From the NCBI RefSeq assembly GCF_023913735.1, contig NZ_JAMXBH010000003.1, positions 124,001 to 188,000 on the forward strand: a stretch of 64,000 bases of DNA, written 5' to 3'. Positions within the stretch are counted from its first letter, which is position 1, and each line of letters begins with the position of its first letter. The position numbers were made by a program, and so were the translations under genes. This DNA comes from Pseudarthrobacter raffinosi. GTDB taxonomy: Bacteria; Actinomycetota; Actinomycetes; Actinomycetales; Micrococcaceae. The notes under the pieces were generated by a model that worked only from the letters and a program-made list of their open reading frames with translations, was not told the origin of the DNA and ran no database searches. Of the stretch, positions 1 through 9,132 are shown piece after piece.

Positions 1-279
1 CCGAGTGTTCTTCCCACGCCGTCTGACGGCGCCCCTGGAGGCGGGTGCCGCGGCGCACAAAGCTCACCGGCCTGCCCCCGTACGTGCCGAAAGACGCCTG
101 GGTACCGGGCGTCACCGGGCGCGGGACATGCGGAGGCTGGGGGGATTCTGGGGATTCGCTCATCCCTTCCAGAATACCCGGGGCCCACGCCCACGGCTTG
201 GGCACTCACCTGAGCCACGAACGGGACGCGATGGAACGCGAAAATGGTCGCCCTGCGAGGTCGGAAAGGAAATGAAATC
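1..279. other. Left-edge stretch with no supportable gene
   Basis: I see no convincing coding sequence here. The open frames are rich in Arg, Pro and Gly, lack recognisable motifs and lack good ribosome binding sites. The piece may include the end or control region of a gene left of the window. Confidence 0.4.
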
Positions 280-675
280 TCAGAAGAGGATCATAAAGTC
301 CCCGTCCCTGAGCACGAGCACCAGGCCCACGGCAACCTCGGCCGCCGATATCCACAACGCGGCCACACCAGCCCGCCAACCGTTTGACCGACGCACAAAT
401 ACGCGGAGCGAAACAATTCCGAGCGTCACTGCAAGCAGGCCAAACAGCGCCGGATAGCTCCACAGCACCAACGGTGCGACCCAGTCCAGCCGCCCAGGGC
501 CCTCCGAAGGCCTCGTAAAGAAGGCCGCCAATAGGCTGAAGGGCACAGTCAGAAACATGCTCGCCGGGGCAATGAGGCTGAAGGCGAGGCTGGCTGTCCC
601 CTCGCCACTGCCATGCGCCTTCGGCGAGGCCGGGGCGGACGCAACGGACGGATCGTGCAATGGTGCGAGGCTCAT
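280..675 (-). CDS. Small hypothetical membrane protein
   Basis: A 131-residue protein of unknown function. About 30 polar residues are followed by three hydrophobic segments (roughly residues 28-52, 65-92 and 103-122), with an Arg/Lys-rich turn before the last. The layout resembles small DUF4190-like membrane proteins, but I cannot assign a family firmly. The ATG start is supported by a GGGAG ribosome binding site about 6 bases upstream. It is divergent from the MFS gene pair to its right. Confidence 0.6.
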   Translation of the reverse strand: MSLAPLHDPSVASAPASPKAHGSGEGTASLAFSLIAPASMFLTVPFSLLAAFFTRPSEGPGRLDWVAPLVLWSYPALFGLLAVTLGIVSLRVFVRRSNGWRAGVAALWISAAEVAVGLVLVLRDGDFMILF

Positions 676-778
676 GGCTTCTCCCGAATGTTATGGCTGG
701 GTACCGCATGCTGATCCCACGGTAGGTTCGCTCCAGGCGGGCAACCAGCCCTTTTCTGGTCTATGTGGATAACTCCGC

Positions 779-2140
779 GTGGCAACGAAGCCTGACAGAA
801 TGGGTCCCGTGACCCGTGCTGACAACGTTGACGTGCCTGGACTGCTGATCGACGCCGAAATCGACGACATCCCCCCAGCAGCCCCGACGCGCCTTCCGGG
901 CCAATCGGGCAGCGGACCGGAGAGCCCGCAGAGCAGCCGCCGGGCCCTGGCCTATCTGGGCCTCTGCCTGGTGCTTATCGGGCTGAACCTCCGCACGGTT
1001 TTCTCCAGTTTCGCCGCGGTTCTTCCGGAGATCACGTCCGACGCCGGCCTCCCGGGCTGGGCCGTTGTGGTGCTCACCACCGTGCCAGTCACGCTCCTGG
1101 GTGTTTTCGCACCGCTGGCCCCTGTCCTTGCCCGCCGGTTTGGCGCCGAACGTGTCCTGCTAGGCGCCATGGCAGTACTCACGGCGGGGCTGCTGCTGCG
1201 GCCCGCGGACATCGGCGGCCTGGTTCCCGGTGCCGGCCATCTGCCTACCTTGCTGGCGGGAACTGCTGCCTGCGGTGCCGCCATCGCCCTGTGCAACGTG
1301 CTGCTGCCAGGGCTGGTGAAGCGCGATTTCCCGCACCGGCTGGGACTCATGGGCGGGCTATACACCACGGCCATCTGCGCCTCTGCCGCCCTCGGAGCCG
1401 GCTTTACCTACCCCGTCTTCTCGGCGACGGGGGAGTGGACCTCGGCGCTGTGGTTCTGGGCGGTTCCTGCCGCCGTCGTACTTTTGCTGTTCCTTCCGGT
1501 GGCACTTCGCCAGCACCCTGTCCGGCACCAGGCCGGCAACCTCGGCGTCAACGTGTGGCGTTCGGCGGTGGCATGGCAGGTGACCATCTTTATGGTGCTG
1601 CAGGCCATGATGTCCTTCAGCGTTTTTGCCTGGCTGGCGCCGATCCTGCGCGAACGCGGCGTGGACGGCGCAACGGCAGGCCTGATGGTGTCCGTTTCGA
1701 TCGTGCTCCAGATGACGGGTTCGCTGTTTGCCCCTGCACTGGCGGCGAGGTTCCGTGACCAGCGGGCCATCGCGGTGGTGGTGGCGCTGATGACCGGCGG
1801 CGGATTTGCGCTGAGCATCTTCGGACCCCTGGAACTCATCTGGGGGTGGACCTCGCTGCTGGGATTGGGGCAGGGAAGCCTCACCGCGGTGGCCCTGACC
1901 ATGATCATGCTGCGGACGCGCGACGGCCACACCGCCGCGCACTTGTCCGGGATGATGCAGGGCGTGGGCTACGGGCTGGGTTCCACCGGCACGCTGATGG
2001 TGGGCCAGCTGCACCAGGCCACGGGATCGTTCACGGCCGCCGGGGTGCTGTTCCTGGTGGTCGGTTCGCTGGCCGCGGTGTTCGGATACCGCGCGGGCCG
2101 GAACCGCTACGTCGGCGGCTCCAGCCGATCGGGCCATTAG
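779..2140 (+). CDS. MFS transporter, CynX/NimT-like
   Basis: A 453-residue major facilitator with about 12 membrane segments after a 58-residue polar N-terminus. The first helix carries LIGLNLRTVFSSFAAVLPEI, the pattern seen in cyanate/nitroimidazole-type (CynX/NimT) carriers, where substrates are often unknown. The start is uncertain: the GTG used here has no clear ribosome binding site, and an ATG at 800 or GTG at 809 would remove only 7-10 residues. The next MFS gene begins one base after its stop, so the two are probably one transcript. Confidence 0.8.
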   Translation: MATKPDRMGPVTRADNVDVPGLLIDAEIDDIPPAAPTRLPGQSGSGPESPQSSRRALAYLGLCLVLIGLNLRTVFSSFAAVLPEITSDAGLPGWAVVVLTTVPVTLLGVFAPLAPVLARRFGAERVLLGAMAVLTAGLLLRPADIGGLVPGAGHLPTLLAGTAACGAAIALCNVLLPGLVKRDFPHRLGLMGGLYTTAICASAALGAGFTYPVFSATGEWTSALWFWAVPAAVVLLLFLPVALRQHPVRHQAGNLGVNVWRSAVAWQVTIFMVLQAMMSFSVFAWLAPILRERGVDGATAGLMVSVSIVLQMTGSLFAPALAARFRDQRAIAVVVALMTGGGFALSIFGPLELIWGWTSLLGLGQGSLTAVALTMIMLRTRDGHTAAHLSGMMQGVGYGLGSTGTLMVGQLHQATGSFTAAGVLFLVVGSLAAVFGYRAGRNRYVGGSSRSGH

Positions 2141-2141
2141 C

Positions 2142-3524
2142 GTGCCCGATTCCGCCCTGCCGGCCACGCATTCCGCCACCACAGCCGGGATCCTGCAGCG
2201 ACCGTACCTGTGGGTGACCATCGGCGCGTGTGCCCTGGTGTTCCTCGCGGCCTTCGAATCGCTCGCCGTGACCACCATCATGCCTGTCGTCAGCCGCGAG
2301 CTCGACGGCGCCAGCCTGTATGCGCTGGCCTTCGCCGGGCCGCTGGCCACCGGTGTGATCGGGATGGTGGCGGCCGGAAACTGGTCGGACCGCCGCGGCC
2401 CAACAGTCCCGCTGCACGCCTCCGTGGCGTTGTTCGTGCTGGGCCTGATCATCGCGGGCACGGCCGTGTCCATGCCCATGTTGGTTGCCGGCCGCCTGGT
2501 GCAGGGGCTTGGCGGCGGGGCGCTGACGGTTGCGCTCTACGTGGTGGTGGCCCGCGTCTACCCGGCCGTCCTGCACCCCGGGATTTTTGCCGCCTTCTCG
2601 GCCGCGTGGGTGATCCCGTCCCTGGTGGGCCCGTTCGCGGCCGGCATCGTGGCGGAGGTCCTGAGCTGGCACTGGGTGTTCCTGGGCGTGGTGGGCCTGG
2701 TGGTGCCCGCCCTCGTGATGATTGTTCCAGTGCTCCGCGGCATCGACCGGCCTTCTGTGCAGGCCACGGTCCCGCCCTGGGCGCTGGGCCGGCTGGCCTG
2801 GGCGGCGCTCGCCGCGCTCGCTGTGCTGGGGCTGAACCTCTCCGCCGGAGTCACTATCGCGGGCGTTCCCGCAGCCCCGGCACTCCTGGCCGCGGCCGCC
2901 GTCGTGACTGCCCTCGTGGCCGTGCGGCCGCTGGTACCGCGCGGAACGCTGCTCGCCCGCCGCGGCCTCCCCAGCGTGATCCTGACCCGCGGCCTGGCGT
3001 CTGCCGCATTCTTCGGTGCCGAGGTCTACCTGCCGTACCTGCTGATCGAGGAGTACCAGTTCCCACCGACGTTCGCCGGCCTGGCACTCACCGGAGGCGC
3101 GTTGTCGTGGGCAGCCGCCGCCGCCATTCAGGGCCGCCTCGGCACCCGGCTGCAGCACCGGGCGGCGGTGCGCATCGGCTCAGCGCTGGTGCTGGGAGCC
3201 ATTCTCCTCACGTTGGCGACGTCGGCGCTCCACTGGCCCGCCGCCGTCGCGATTGCCGGCTGGCTCTTCGCCGGCGGCGGCATGGGGCTGCTGTATCCGC
3301 GGCTCAGCGTGATGACGCTCGCCATGTCCACCAAGGAAAACGAGGGCTTCAACAGCTCGGCGATGTCCATCTCGGACTCGCTGGGCGGGGCGCTGGCGCT
3401 CGCCGCCACGGGCATCGTGTTCGCGGCGTTTACGACGACGGCGGGATCGTTCGCGGGGGTCTTCGCACTGACGGCGGTGGTGGCCGTCGCCGCGGTTGCG
3501 GTGGCGCCGCGGGTTTCCCGCTAA
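2142..3524 (+). CDS. MFS transporter (drug-efflux-like)
   Basis: A 460-residue major facilitator with GTG start, immediately behind the CynX-like gene. Visible signatures are the loop 2-3 motif GNWSDRRGP (motif A) and GRLVQGLGGG in the fourth helix region, plus an acidic residue in helix 1 (FLAAFESLAVTTIMPVV). These features fit DHA-type proton-coupled exporters. The substrate cannot be read from sequence. It is convergent with the methyltransferase gene; a long hairpin separates them. Confidence 0.8.
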   Translation: MPDSALPATHSATTAGILQRPYLWVTIGACALVFLAAFESLAVTTIMPVVSRELDGASLYALAFAGPLATGVIGMVAAGNWSDRRGPTVPLHASVALFVLGLIIAGTAVSMPMLVAGRLVQGLGGGALTVALYVVVARVYPAVLHPGIFAAFSAAWVIPSLVGPFAAGIVAEVLSWHWVFLGVVGLVVPALVMIVPVLRGIDRPSVQATVPPWALGRLAWAALAALAVLGLNLSAGVTIAGVPAAPALLAAAAVVTALVAVRPLVPRGTLLARRGLPSVILTRGLASAAFFGAEVYLPYLLIEEYQFPPTFAGLALTGGALSWAAAAAIQGRLGTRLQHRAAVRIGSALVLGAILLTLATSALHWPAAVAIAGWLFAGGGMGLLYPRLSVMTLAMSTKENEGFNSSAMSISDSLGGALALAATGIVFAAFTTTAGSFAGVFALTAVVAVAAVAVAPRVSR

Positions 3525-3533
3525 CGCCCGGAG

Positions 3534-3590
3534 TTTTTGTCCAGATAATCCGAGTTGCGCGCCCGGGAAGGCGCGTTATCTGGACAAAAA
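3534..3590. terminator. Long inverted repeat between convergent genes
   Basis: Perfect 15-base arms (TTTTTGTCCAGATAA and its complement) enclose 27 bases containing a second short GC-rich hairpin. It lies between the stops of the MFS gene and the methyltransferase gene. The arms start and end with T/A runs, so either direction yields a hairpin followed by U residues. A bidirectional terminator is the simplest reading. Confidence 0.7.
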
Positions 3591-3591
3591 G

Positions 3592-4317
3592 TCAGGCCAG
3601 CCGGGTGGCGCGGAGTATGGTGTCGCCGATGATGGCTTCCTCGCCGTCCGGGCCTGTTGCCGTCCGCTCCCGCGTGGTGTTGACCTCCAGCTGCCAGTCC
3701 GGCGAGTCCAGGCCGAGTTCCGCCACGAGCTGCGCCGGGGTGTAGAACATCTCCGGTCTGGTGTGGTTTCCCCATGGCGGCAGGTGGTCCGGATGGTGGC
3801 CCACGATCAGCAGCGTGCCGCCCGGCTTGACCGCCGCAGCCGCCATCCGCAGCGGACCCTGCCACGCCAGGTGCGGCGAATGCAGGAACTGCGAAGTCAC
3901 CAGATCAAAGGTGGCCGCGGGCTGCCACTCCTCCAGGTCACACTGTTCCCAGTGGATGCGGCTGGGAATTTCACCGGCTCCCTGCGCGTGCACACTCTCG
4001 CGGTCCAGGGCCGCCTTTTCGTGGCCGAGCGCCCGATCCAGCGCGACAGCGGAAACGTCGACGCCGGTGACGGTCCAGCCCTGCTGGGCGAGCCAGATGG
4101 CGTCGGCCCCTTCGCCGCAGCCCAGGTCCAGGGCCTTGCCCGGCTTCAGTCCCGCGCCTTCGCGGACCAGTTGCGGGTTGGGTTTCCCGCTCCAGAATTT
4201 CGGCTTGCTCCGGTACCTTTCGTCCCACGCCTCGGCGGCACTGCGCTGCGGTGCATCCCCCAGCCGGGTGTCGCCGTCGTCCGTTGTGTGGTGGTGGTCC
4301 GCACCCTGTTCAGTCAT
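3592..4317 (-). CDS. SAM-dependent class I methyltransferase
   Basis: A 241-residue methyltransferase with the S-adenosylmethionine-binding motif I LDLGCGEGAD at residues 63-72, the acidic strand-2 end GVDVSA, and a motif around VKPGGTLLIVGHHPD. The N-terminal WDERYRSKPKFWSG is typical of TehB/thiopurine-like small-molecule methyltransferases. The acceptor is unknown. It reads away from the helicase gene, sharing the 4318-4633 region. Confidence 0.85.
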   Translation of the reverse strand: MTEQGADHHHTTDDGDTRLGDAPQRSAAEAWDERYRSKPKFWSGKPNPQLVREGAGLKPGKALDLGCGEGADAIWLAQQGWTVTGVDVSAVALDRALGHEKAALDRESVHAQGAGEIPSRIHWEQCDLEEWQPAATFDLVTSQFLHSPHLAWQGPLRMAAAAVKPGGTLLIVGHHPDHLPPWGNHTRPEMFYTPAQLVAELGLDSPDWQLEVNTTRERTATGPDGEEAIIGDTILRATRLA

Positions 4318-4401
4318 GCCTCAAGCCTGCGCCTGCCGGGCACCCAAAGGCAACGCCAGCACCCCTGCCCCACCTGCATGAGAGAGGCCAAGGCGCGGGG
4401 A

Positions 4402-4410
4402 TGGTACGCT
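4402..4410 (+). promoter_or_regulatory. Candidate extended -10 promoter for the helicase leader
   Basis: TG-G-TACGCT fits an extended -10 element. Initiation would fall near 4416-4417, giving a leader of about 220 bases before the helicase ATG, with a terminator hairpin only some 20-50 bases in. No good -35 is visible. Inference from sequence only. Confidence 0.35.
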
Positions 4411-4434
4411 TATGGGACTTGATGTGCAGTGATG

Positions 4435-4469
4435 CCCGCTCGTCCCTTGATTTGGGAAGCGGGTTTTTT
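4435..4469 (+). terminator. Intrinsic terminator inside the helicase leader
   Basis: CCCGCT..TCCC pairs with GGGA..AGCGGG, followed directly by six T residues. It is a textbook rho-independent terminator, but it lies about 165 bases upstream of the helicase start, not after a gene. It could end a short RNA or act as an attenuator for the helicase. The rest of 4318-4633 contains the divergent promoters and no further gene that I can support. Confidence 0.7.
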
Positions 4470-4633
4470 CATGTGAGAGGCACATCCTGCGTCGATGAAC
4501 GCGTTCCATTTGGTCCCAGCCGCCGCTCTGAATTGGGCAGCAGCACGGTTGATCACCTGACTTTTCTTCGGCGAAACCCTTGAGCCAACCGGCATCGGGG
4601 GCCGATATCCGCACGGATACCGCCTGAAAGACC

Positions 4634-6568
4634 ATGAAATATATGACTACTTTTGCTGCCCTCGGCACGCCCAAAGCACTCGCCGACACCCTCACCGCAC
4701 AGGGAATTGTTGAGCCGTTCCCCATTCAGGTCAAGACCCTCCCGGACACCCTGGCCGGACGCGACGTCCTGGGCCGCGGCCGCACCGGTTCCGGCAAGAC
4801 CATCGCTTTCGCCATCCCGCTTGTAGCACGACTCGCTGAGCGGGAAGCCAAGCACTTCCGCAAGCCCGGCCGCCCCATGGGCCTGGTCCTCGCCCCGACC
4901 CGTGAACTGGCCACCCAGATCAACGCCACCATCGAGCCCATGGCCAAGGCCATGGGCCTGACCACCACCGTGATCTACGGCGGCATTTCCCAGGCTCGCC
5001 AGGAAAAGGCACTGCGCGCCGGCGTCGACATTGTCATCGCCTGCCCGGGCCGCCTGGAGGATCTGATCCGCCAGCGCATCCTGACCCTCGAAGGCGTCGA
5101 GATCACCGTGCTGGACGAGGCCGACCACATGGCCGACCTCGGCTTCCTCCCGGTGGTCAAGAAGCTCATGGACATGACCCCGAGCCAGGGCCAGCGCCTG
5201 CTGTTCTCCGCAACCCTGGACAACGGCGTGGACAAGATCGTCCAGCGTTACCTGTCCAACCCGCTGACCCACGCTGTGGACGAATCACAGGCCGCCGTGA
5301 CCACCATGGAGCACCACGTCCTGGTGGTCAACGACCAGACCGTCAAGAAGCAGCTGATCGTTGAGCTCGCCTCGGGTGCCGGCCGCCGCGTCCTCTTTAT
5401 GCGGACCAAGCACCACGCTCGCAAGCTGGCCAAGACCCTGACCGACGCCGGGATCCCCGCCGTCGACCTGCACGGCAACCTCTCGCAGAACGCCCGTGAC
5501 CGCAACCTGGCCGAGTTTTCCTCCGGTGACGTCCGCGTCCTGGTGGCCACGGACGTCGCAGCCCGCGGCGTCCACGTGGACGACGTCGAACTGGTGATCC
5601 ACGTGGATCCGCCCACAGAGCACAAGGCATACCTCCACCGCTCAGGCCGTACGGCCCGCGCAGGTTCGGACGGCACCGTTGTCACGCTGACCCTCCCGGA
5701 GCAGCAGTCCGACGTCAAGAAGCTGATGAAGGCTGCCGGCGTCGAGGTTAACTTCGAGCGCGTCACCGCCAACTCCCCGCTGGTTGCTGAGCTCGTGGGC
5801 GAAATGGCCGACAAGATCGATCCGCGCACCCGCGCCGCTCTGTTGGCCAAGAAGTCCGCGCAGGGTGGCGGCACCTCTATGGGTGCCAACGCCGAGCGCA
5901 AGCGCGCCCGTCGCAGCCAGGAAGGCCCCACAGCCGGTGGCCGTGGCGGCCGAGGTGGACGTGGACGCGTCTCCGCTGAGCCGACCCGCACCGATCTTCC
6001 GAGGGCCGAGCGCCGCGCTGTTGCCTACGAAGGCCGCACGGAGGCACGGGCAGCATTTGACCGTGTAGCTGAGCAGAACGAGGACCGCGCCATTGCAGCA
6101 GCTGCTGCTCGCCGCAATTCCCGCGGCGTCACAGCCTCCACGCACCGCAACGACGTCCCCGCAGCAGGTGGCCGTGCAGCGGCCGGCCGCGGTTCAGACG
6201 GCCGTTCTGATTCACGCGTTACCCGCAGCGATGCTCCCCGTGGCGGCACGGGCCGCCCGGCTACCACCGGCGGACAGCGCGGCGGACGTCCGGCAACGGG
6301 CCAGCGCGCAGCCGGTGCCCGCACCGCAGGCGCCGGTGCAGGTGCCCGCACGGGTGGATCCGGCCAGCGCGCCGGAGCCTCCACGGGTAACTCGGGCAAC
6401 GCCGGCAACGCCGGCAACAAGGCTGTTTGGTCCTCCAACACCGGCGGCACGTCCGGTGGCTCGTACGCCGGTAACGGTAACGGTAACGGTGGCGGCAGTG
6501 GCCGTCCGGCACGCAGCGGTCCCCGCCGCGCGTCGGCCCCGGCCTCGAACGAACGCCGCAGCCGCTAA
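4634..6568 (+). CDS. DEAD-box ATP-dependent RNA helicase, RhlE-like
   Basis: A 644-residue cytoplasmic RNA helicase. Core motifs occur in order: Q-motif PFPIQ, GRTGSGKT (Walker A), PTREL, CPGR, DEAD (DEADHMADLGF), SAT, then TDVAARG and HRSGRTARAG in the second RecA domain. After about residue 410 comes a long disordered tail rich in RGG, GNG and Ala/Arg repeats, likely for RNA binding. Such helicases remodel structured RNA in ribosome assembly, decay or cold adaptation. The preceding leader with a terminator suggests attenuation. The ATG has only a weak ribosome binding site. Confidence 0.92.
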   Translation: MKYMTTFAALGTPKALADTLTAQGIVEPFPIQVKTLPDTLAGRDVLGRGRTGSGKTIAFAIPLVARLAEREAKHFRKPGRPMGLVLAPTRELATQINATIEPMAKAMGLTTTVIYGGISQARQEKALRAGVDIVIACPGRLEDLIRQRILTLEGVEITVLDEADHMADLGFLPVVKKLMDMTPSQGQRLLFSATLDNGVDKIVQRYLSNPLTHAVDESQAAVTTMEHHVLVVNDQTVKKQLIVELASGAGRRVLFMRTKHHARKLAKTLTDAGIPAVDLHGNLSQNARDRNLAEFSSGDVRVLVATDVAARGVHVDDVELVIHVDPPTEHKAYLHRSGRTARAGSDGTVVTLTLPEQQSDVKKLMKAAGVEVNFERVTANSPLVAELVGEMADKIDPRTRAALLAKKSAQGGGTSMGANAERKRARRSQEGPTAGGRGGRGGRGRVSAEPTRTDLPRAERRAVAYEGRTEARAAFDRVAEQNEDRAIAAAAARRNSRGVTASTHRNDVPAAGGRAAAGRGSDGRSDSRVTRSDAPRGGTGRPATTGGQRGGRPATGQRAAGARTAGAGAGARTGGSGQRAGASTGNSGNAGNAGNKAVWSSNTGGTSGGSYAGNGNGNGGGSGRPARSGPRRASAPASNERRSR

Positions 6569-6583
6569 GCAGCCCTAACCGCC

Positions 6584-6643
6584 ATCGTGTGCTCCGTAAC
6601 CGCCGTTTAGAAGGTTCATAACGGCAGTTACGGAGCACTCGAT
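6584..6643. repeat. 60-base palindrome, copy A (likely bidirectional terminator)
   Basis: Arms of 24 bases with two mismatches surround a 12-base loop (TAGAAGGTTCAT). The element lies between the convergent helicase and MBL-hydrolase genes. It matches the element at 26266-26325 at 52 of 60 positions, so it is a dispersed repeat as well as a hairpin at gene ends. Confidence 0.75.
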
Positions 6644-6659
6644 TGGTTGTTAACCGGAA

Positions 6660-7310
6660 CTACCAGCCGCGGGCACGCCACTCCTCAAGGTGCGGGCGTT
6701 CCGCACCCAGGGTGGTGGGGCTGCCGTGGCCCGGGTGCACCAATGTGTCATCCGGGTAGGCCTCGAACAATCGCGCGGTGACATCGTCCAGCAGCGACGT
6801 GAACCGCTCAGGATCATTGTCGGTGTTGCCCACGCCGCCCGGGAACAACGAATCCCCGCTGAAAATGTGGGCAGGACCTTCCGGGTCCTGATACACAAAC
6901 GCGATCGATCCCGGAGTATGGCCGCGCAGGTGCACGGCGGTGAGCTCGAAGCCGTCCACGGCGCAGGTGTCCCCATGCTCCAGGGCCCGGTCCACGCGTA
7001 CTGGCAGCGCCTCGGCGTCGTCCTTTCCGGCAACGGTTGGGGCGCCGGTCGCTTCCACCAACGCCGGCAGTGCCCGCACGTGGTCCCAATGCTGGTGCGT
7101 CGTTGCAATCTGCGCCAGTTTGGTTGTGGCCGCGGTATCTGCAGCGGCGTCCGCGAGCATCGCCTGGATGGCCGGAAGGTCGTCTGCGGCATCAATCAGT
7201 AGCTGTGCGCCGCTGGCCTTCGCGGTCAGCAGGTACACGTTGTTGTTCATCTCGCTGACGGAGATGCTGCGGATGGTGATGTCGCGTAGGTCGTGAATGA
7301 GCGTGTCCAT
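6660..7310 (-). CDS. MBL-fold metallo-hydrolase
   Basis: About 216 residues with the metallo-beta-lactamase fold. The zinc motif appears as THQHWDH, where a Gln replaces the usual first-position His of HxHxDH. Later metal ligands are visible in GHTPGS, GDSLFPGG and HPGHG, as in glyoxalase II-like hydrolases and sulfur dioxygenases. The substrate is unknown. In-frame ATGs also exist at 7316 and 7328; the chosen start gives MDTLIHD, and all overlap or abut the end of the aldo/keto reductase gene. Confidence 0.85.
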   Translation of the reverse strand: MDTLIHDLRDITIRSISVSEMNNNVYLLTAKASGAQLLIDAADDLPAIQAMLADAAADTAATTKLAQIATTHQHWDHVRALPALVEATGAPTVAGKDDAEALPVRVDRALEHGDTCAVDGFELTAVHLRGHTPGSIAFVYQDPEGPAHIFSGDSLFPGGVGNTDNDPERFTSLLDDVTARLFEAYPDDTLVHPGHGSPTTLGAERPHLEEWRARGW

Positions 7311-7320
7311 GGGCATCAGT

Positions 7321-8316
7321 CTATTCACGGCCCTGGGACACCCAGTTGGGGTCCGCCGAGCGGGAGCCGACGACGGCGTCCGCGGCCTGGTCCAGCGCCT
7401 CCAGTTGCGCCGGGGTCAGGTCCAGGGACAGGGCGCCCAGGTTTTCGTCGATCCGGTGCGTCTTGCGCGTGCCGGGGATGGGGACCACGGCCAGTCCCAA
7501 CCGTTTGCCCTGCTCCAGTAGCCACGCGAGTGCAACCTGGGCGGGCGTTGCGGAAAGCTCGGCGGCTATCGTCCGCACGGTGGCCACGACTCCCTGGTTC
7601 GCGTCAAAGGCGTCCGCGGCGAACCGCGGGATCCGGCGTCGGAAGTCGTTGGCTCCCAGGCTGGAAGCGTCCACCGTGCCGGTGAGGAATCCCCGGCCCA
7701 GTGGCGAATACGGCACAAAGCCCACGCCCAGGCTGGCCGCGGCCGGAACTACGTTGCGTTCCACGTCCCGGCTCCAGATGGACCATTCGCTTTGGACCGC
7801 GGCGATGGGGTGCACGGAGTCGGCTTCGGCCAGCTCCTGCGCGGTCACCTCTGACAGGCCAAGGTGTTTGACCTTGCCCTGCTGCACCAGCCCCGCCATG
7901 GCCTCCACGGTTTCCACAATCGGAACGCGGAGGTCACGGCGGTGCATGTAGTAGAGGTCGATCACGTCCGTACCAAGCCGCTTCAGGCTGGCGTCGACAG
8001 CCTGCCGGACGTAGGCGGCATCTCCCCGGACATCCGTGTAGCCATCAGCCGGCGAGCCCACCAGGGAAAATTTGGTGGCGAGCTGCACTTCACCCCGCCG
8101 GTCCTTGAGCAGTTGCGCGATGAGTTGCTCGTTGCTGCCTCCGCCGTAGATGTCCGCGGTGTCAATGAAGCTGACGCCGGTGTCCACTGCATGGTGCAGG
8201 GTTCTGAGGGCATCGTGCGGGTCAACGTCGCCGTAGACCGGGGTGAGGGCCATGCCGCCGAAACCCAGGGGGCTGACGTTAAGGCCGTCGCCGAGGTGTA
8301 CCAATGGTGCAGTCAT
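7321..8316 (-). CDS. Aldo/keto reductase
   Basis: A 331-residue NADPH-dependent oxidoreductase of the AKR fold. The catalytic tetrad can be followed: Asp and Tyr in FIDTADIYG, Lys in ATKFSL, His in YYMHRRD. The C-terminal NADP-binding stretch PIPGTRKTHRIDEN is typical of YghZ/IolS-like members acting on small aldehydes and ketones. The MBL-hydrolase gene follows at its 3' end, so they may be co-transcribed. Confidence 0.9.
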   Translation of the reverse strand: MTAPLVHLGDGLNVSPLGFGGMALTPVYGDVDPHDALRTLHHAVDTGVSFIDTADIYGGGSNEQLIAQLLKDRRGEVQLATKFSLVGSPADGYTDVRGDAAYVRQAVDASLKRLGTDVIDLYYMHRRDLRVPIVETVEAMAGLVQQGKVKHLGLSEVTAQELAEADSVHPIAAVQSEWSIWSRDVERNVVPAAASLGVGFVPYSPLGRGFLTGTVDASSLGANDFRRRIPRFAADAFDANQGVVATVRTIAAELSATPAQVALAWLLEQGKRLGLAVVPIPGTRKTHRIDENLGALSLDLTPAQLEALDQAADAVVGSRSADPNWVSQGRE

Positions 8317-8382
8317 GAGCGCTCTCCATTCGTTTGTGGACTCTCGTCCCAGCCAAGAACCCCGGTCCTTGCCCCGGTATTC

Positions 8383-9021
8383 CTAGCCGATGTCCTGGCC
8401 CCACGGGATGATCCGGTCGGCGCCCTGGCGCGTGGCCTCGATCATCACCGCGTTGGCCTCATCCGGGCCCGCCGCCCATGCCTCCGCTGCGGCCCGCTCC
8501 ATGCCGAACTCCACGTGCCGGTCCACCAGCCGGGCCAGCCGCAGCGCGGGAGGGCTGTCCATGAACCAGACCTCATCCAGCTGCGCCCTGACGTCCTTCC
8601 ACTGAGGCGTCTCCGCCAGCAGATAGTTTCCCTCGGTGATCACCAGCGGCACGGACGCGGGGACTGCGATGGACGCGGCCACCGGTTCGTCCAAAGTCCG
8701 CCGGAACTCGGGCGCGTACACCACTGCCTCTTCTCGCCGCACGAGCCGCTGCAACAGCGAGAGGTAGCCGCCGACGTCGAACGTGTCCATTGCGCCCTTG
8801 CGCTGCCGCAGCGGTGTGCCGTTGATGATCGCGTTGCCCAGGTGGAAGCCGTCCATCGGCACCACGACGGCGGTATCAGGACCGAACTCCCGCTGCAGCC
8901 GGGCCGCAAAAGTCGATTTACCCGAGCCGGGCGCACCCGTGATGCCCAGGAGTGTGCGCCGGCCGCTATCGAGCCTGTGCCGCAGGGCGTCGAGTGCCTG
9001 CTGTACTTCGGGGGAGTCCAT
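8383..9021 (-). CDS. P-loop nucleoside/small-molecule kinase
   Basis: A 212-residue kinase with Walker A GAPGSGKST at residues 29-37, and MDGFHL and PEFRRTLDEPV, motifs of the uridine kinase/phosphoribulokinase/pantothenate kinase family. In family members the DGFHL segment contributes to the active site. The exact substrate is not readable; annotations of relatives range from nucleoside kinase to fructokinase-like. It stands alone, with about 65 bases to the AKR gene. Confidence 0.8.
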   Translation of the reverse strand: MDSPEVQQALDALRHRLDSGRRTLLGITGAPGSGKSTFAARLQREFGPDTAVVVPMDGFHLGNAIINGTPLRQRKGAMDTFDVGGYLSLLQRLVRREEAVVYAPEFRRTLDEPVAASIAVPASVPLVITEGNYLLAETPQWKDVRAQLDEVWFMDSPPALRLARLVDRHVEFGMERAAAEAWAAGPDEANAVMIEATRQGADRIIPWGQDIG

Positions 9022-9132
9022 GGCAAAAGCCTAAACCGGCCGCTGGGTCTCCCCGGCTTTCGCGCGCACCCACGGGATTCCGACGGCGGGTCGCCGGGAC
9101 ACGCAGTCGGACGGCCTCAGAGGTGGGGAGAC

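Noticed and set aside
5..457. Forward frames at the left edge
   Set aside because: Arg/Pro-rich, no start signals and partly antisense to the membrane protein gene; the true content left of 280 is unclear.
6460..6500. Short GGTAACGGTAAC repeats as a possible CRISPR or satellite
   Set aside because: They encode the Gly/Asn-rich tail of the helicase and lack spacers.
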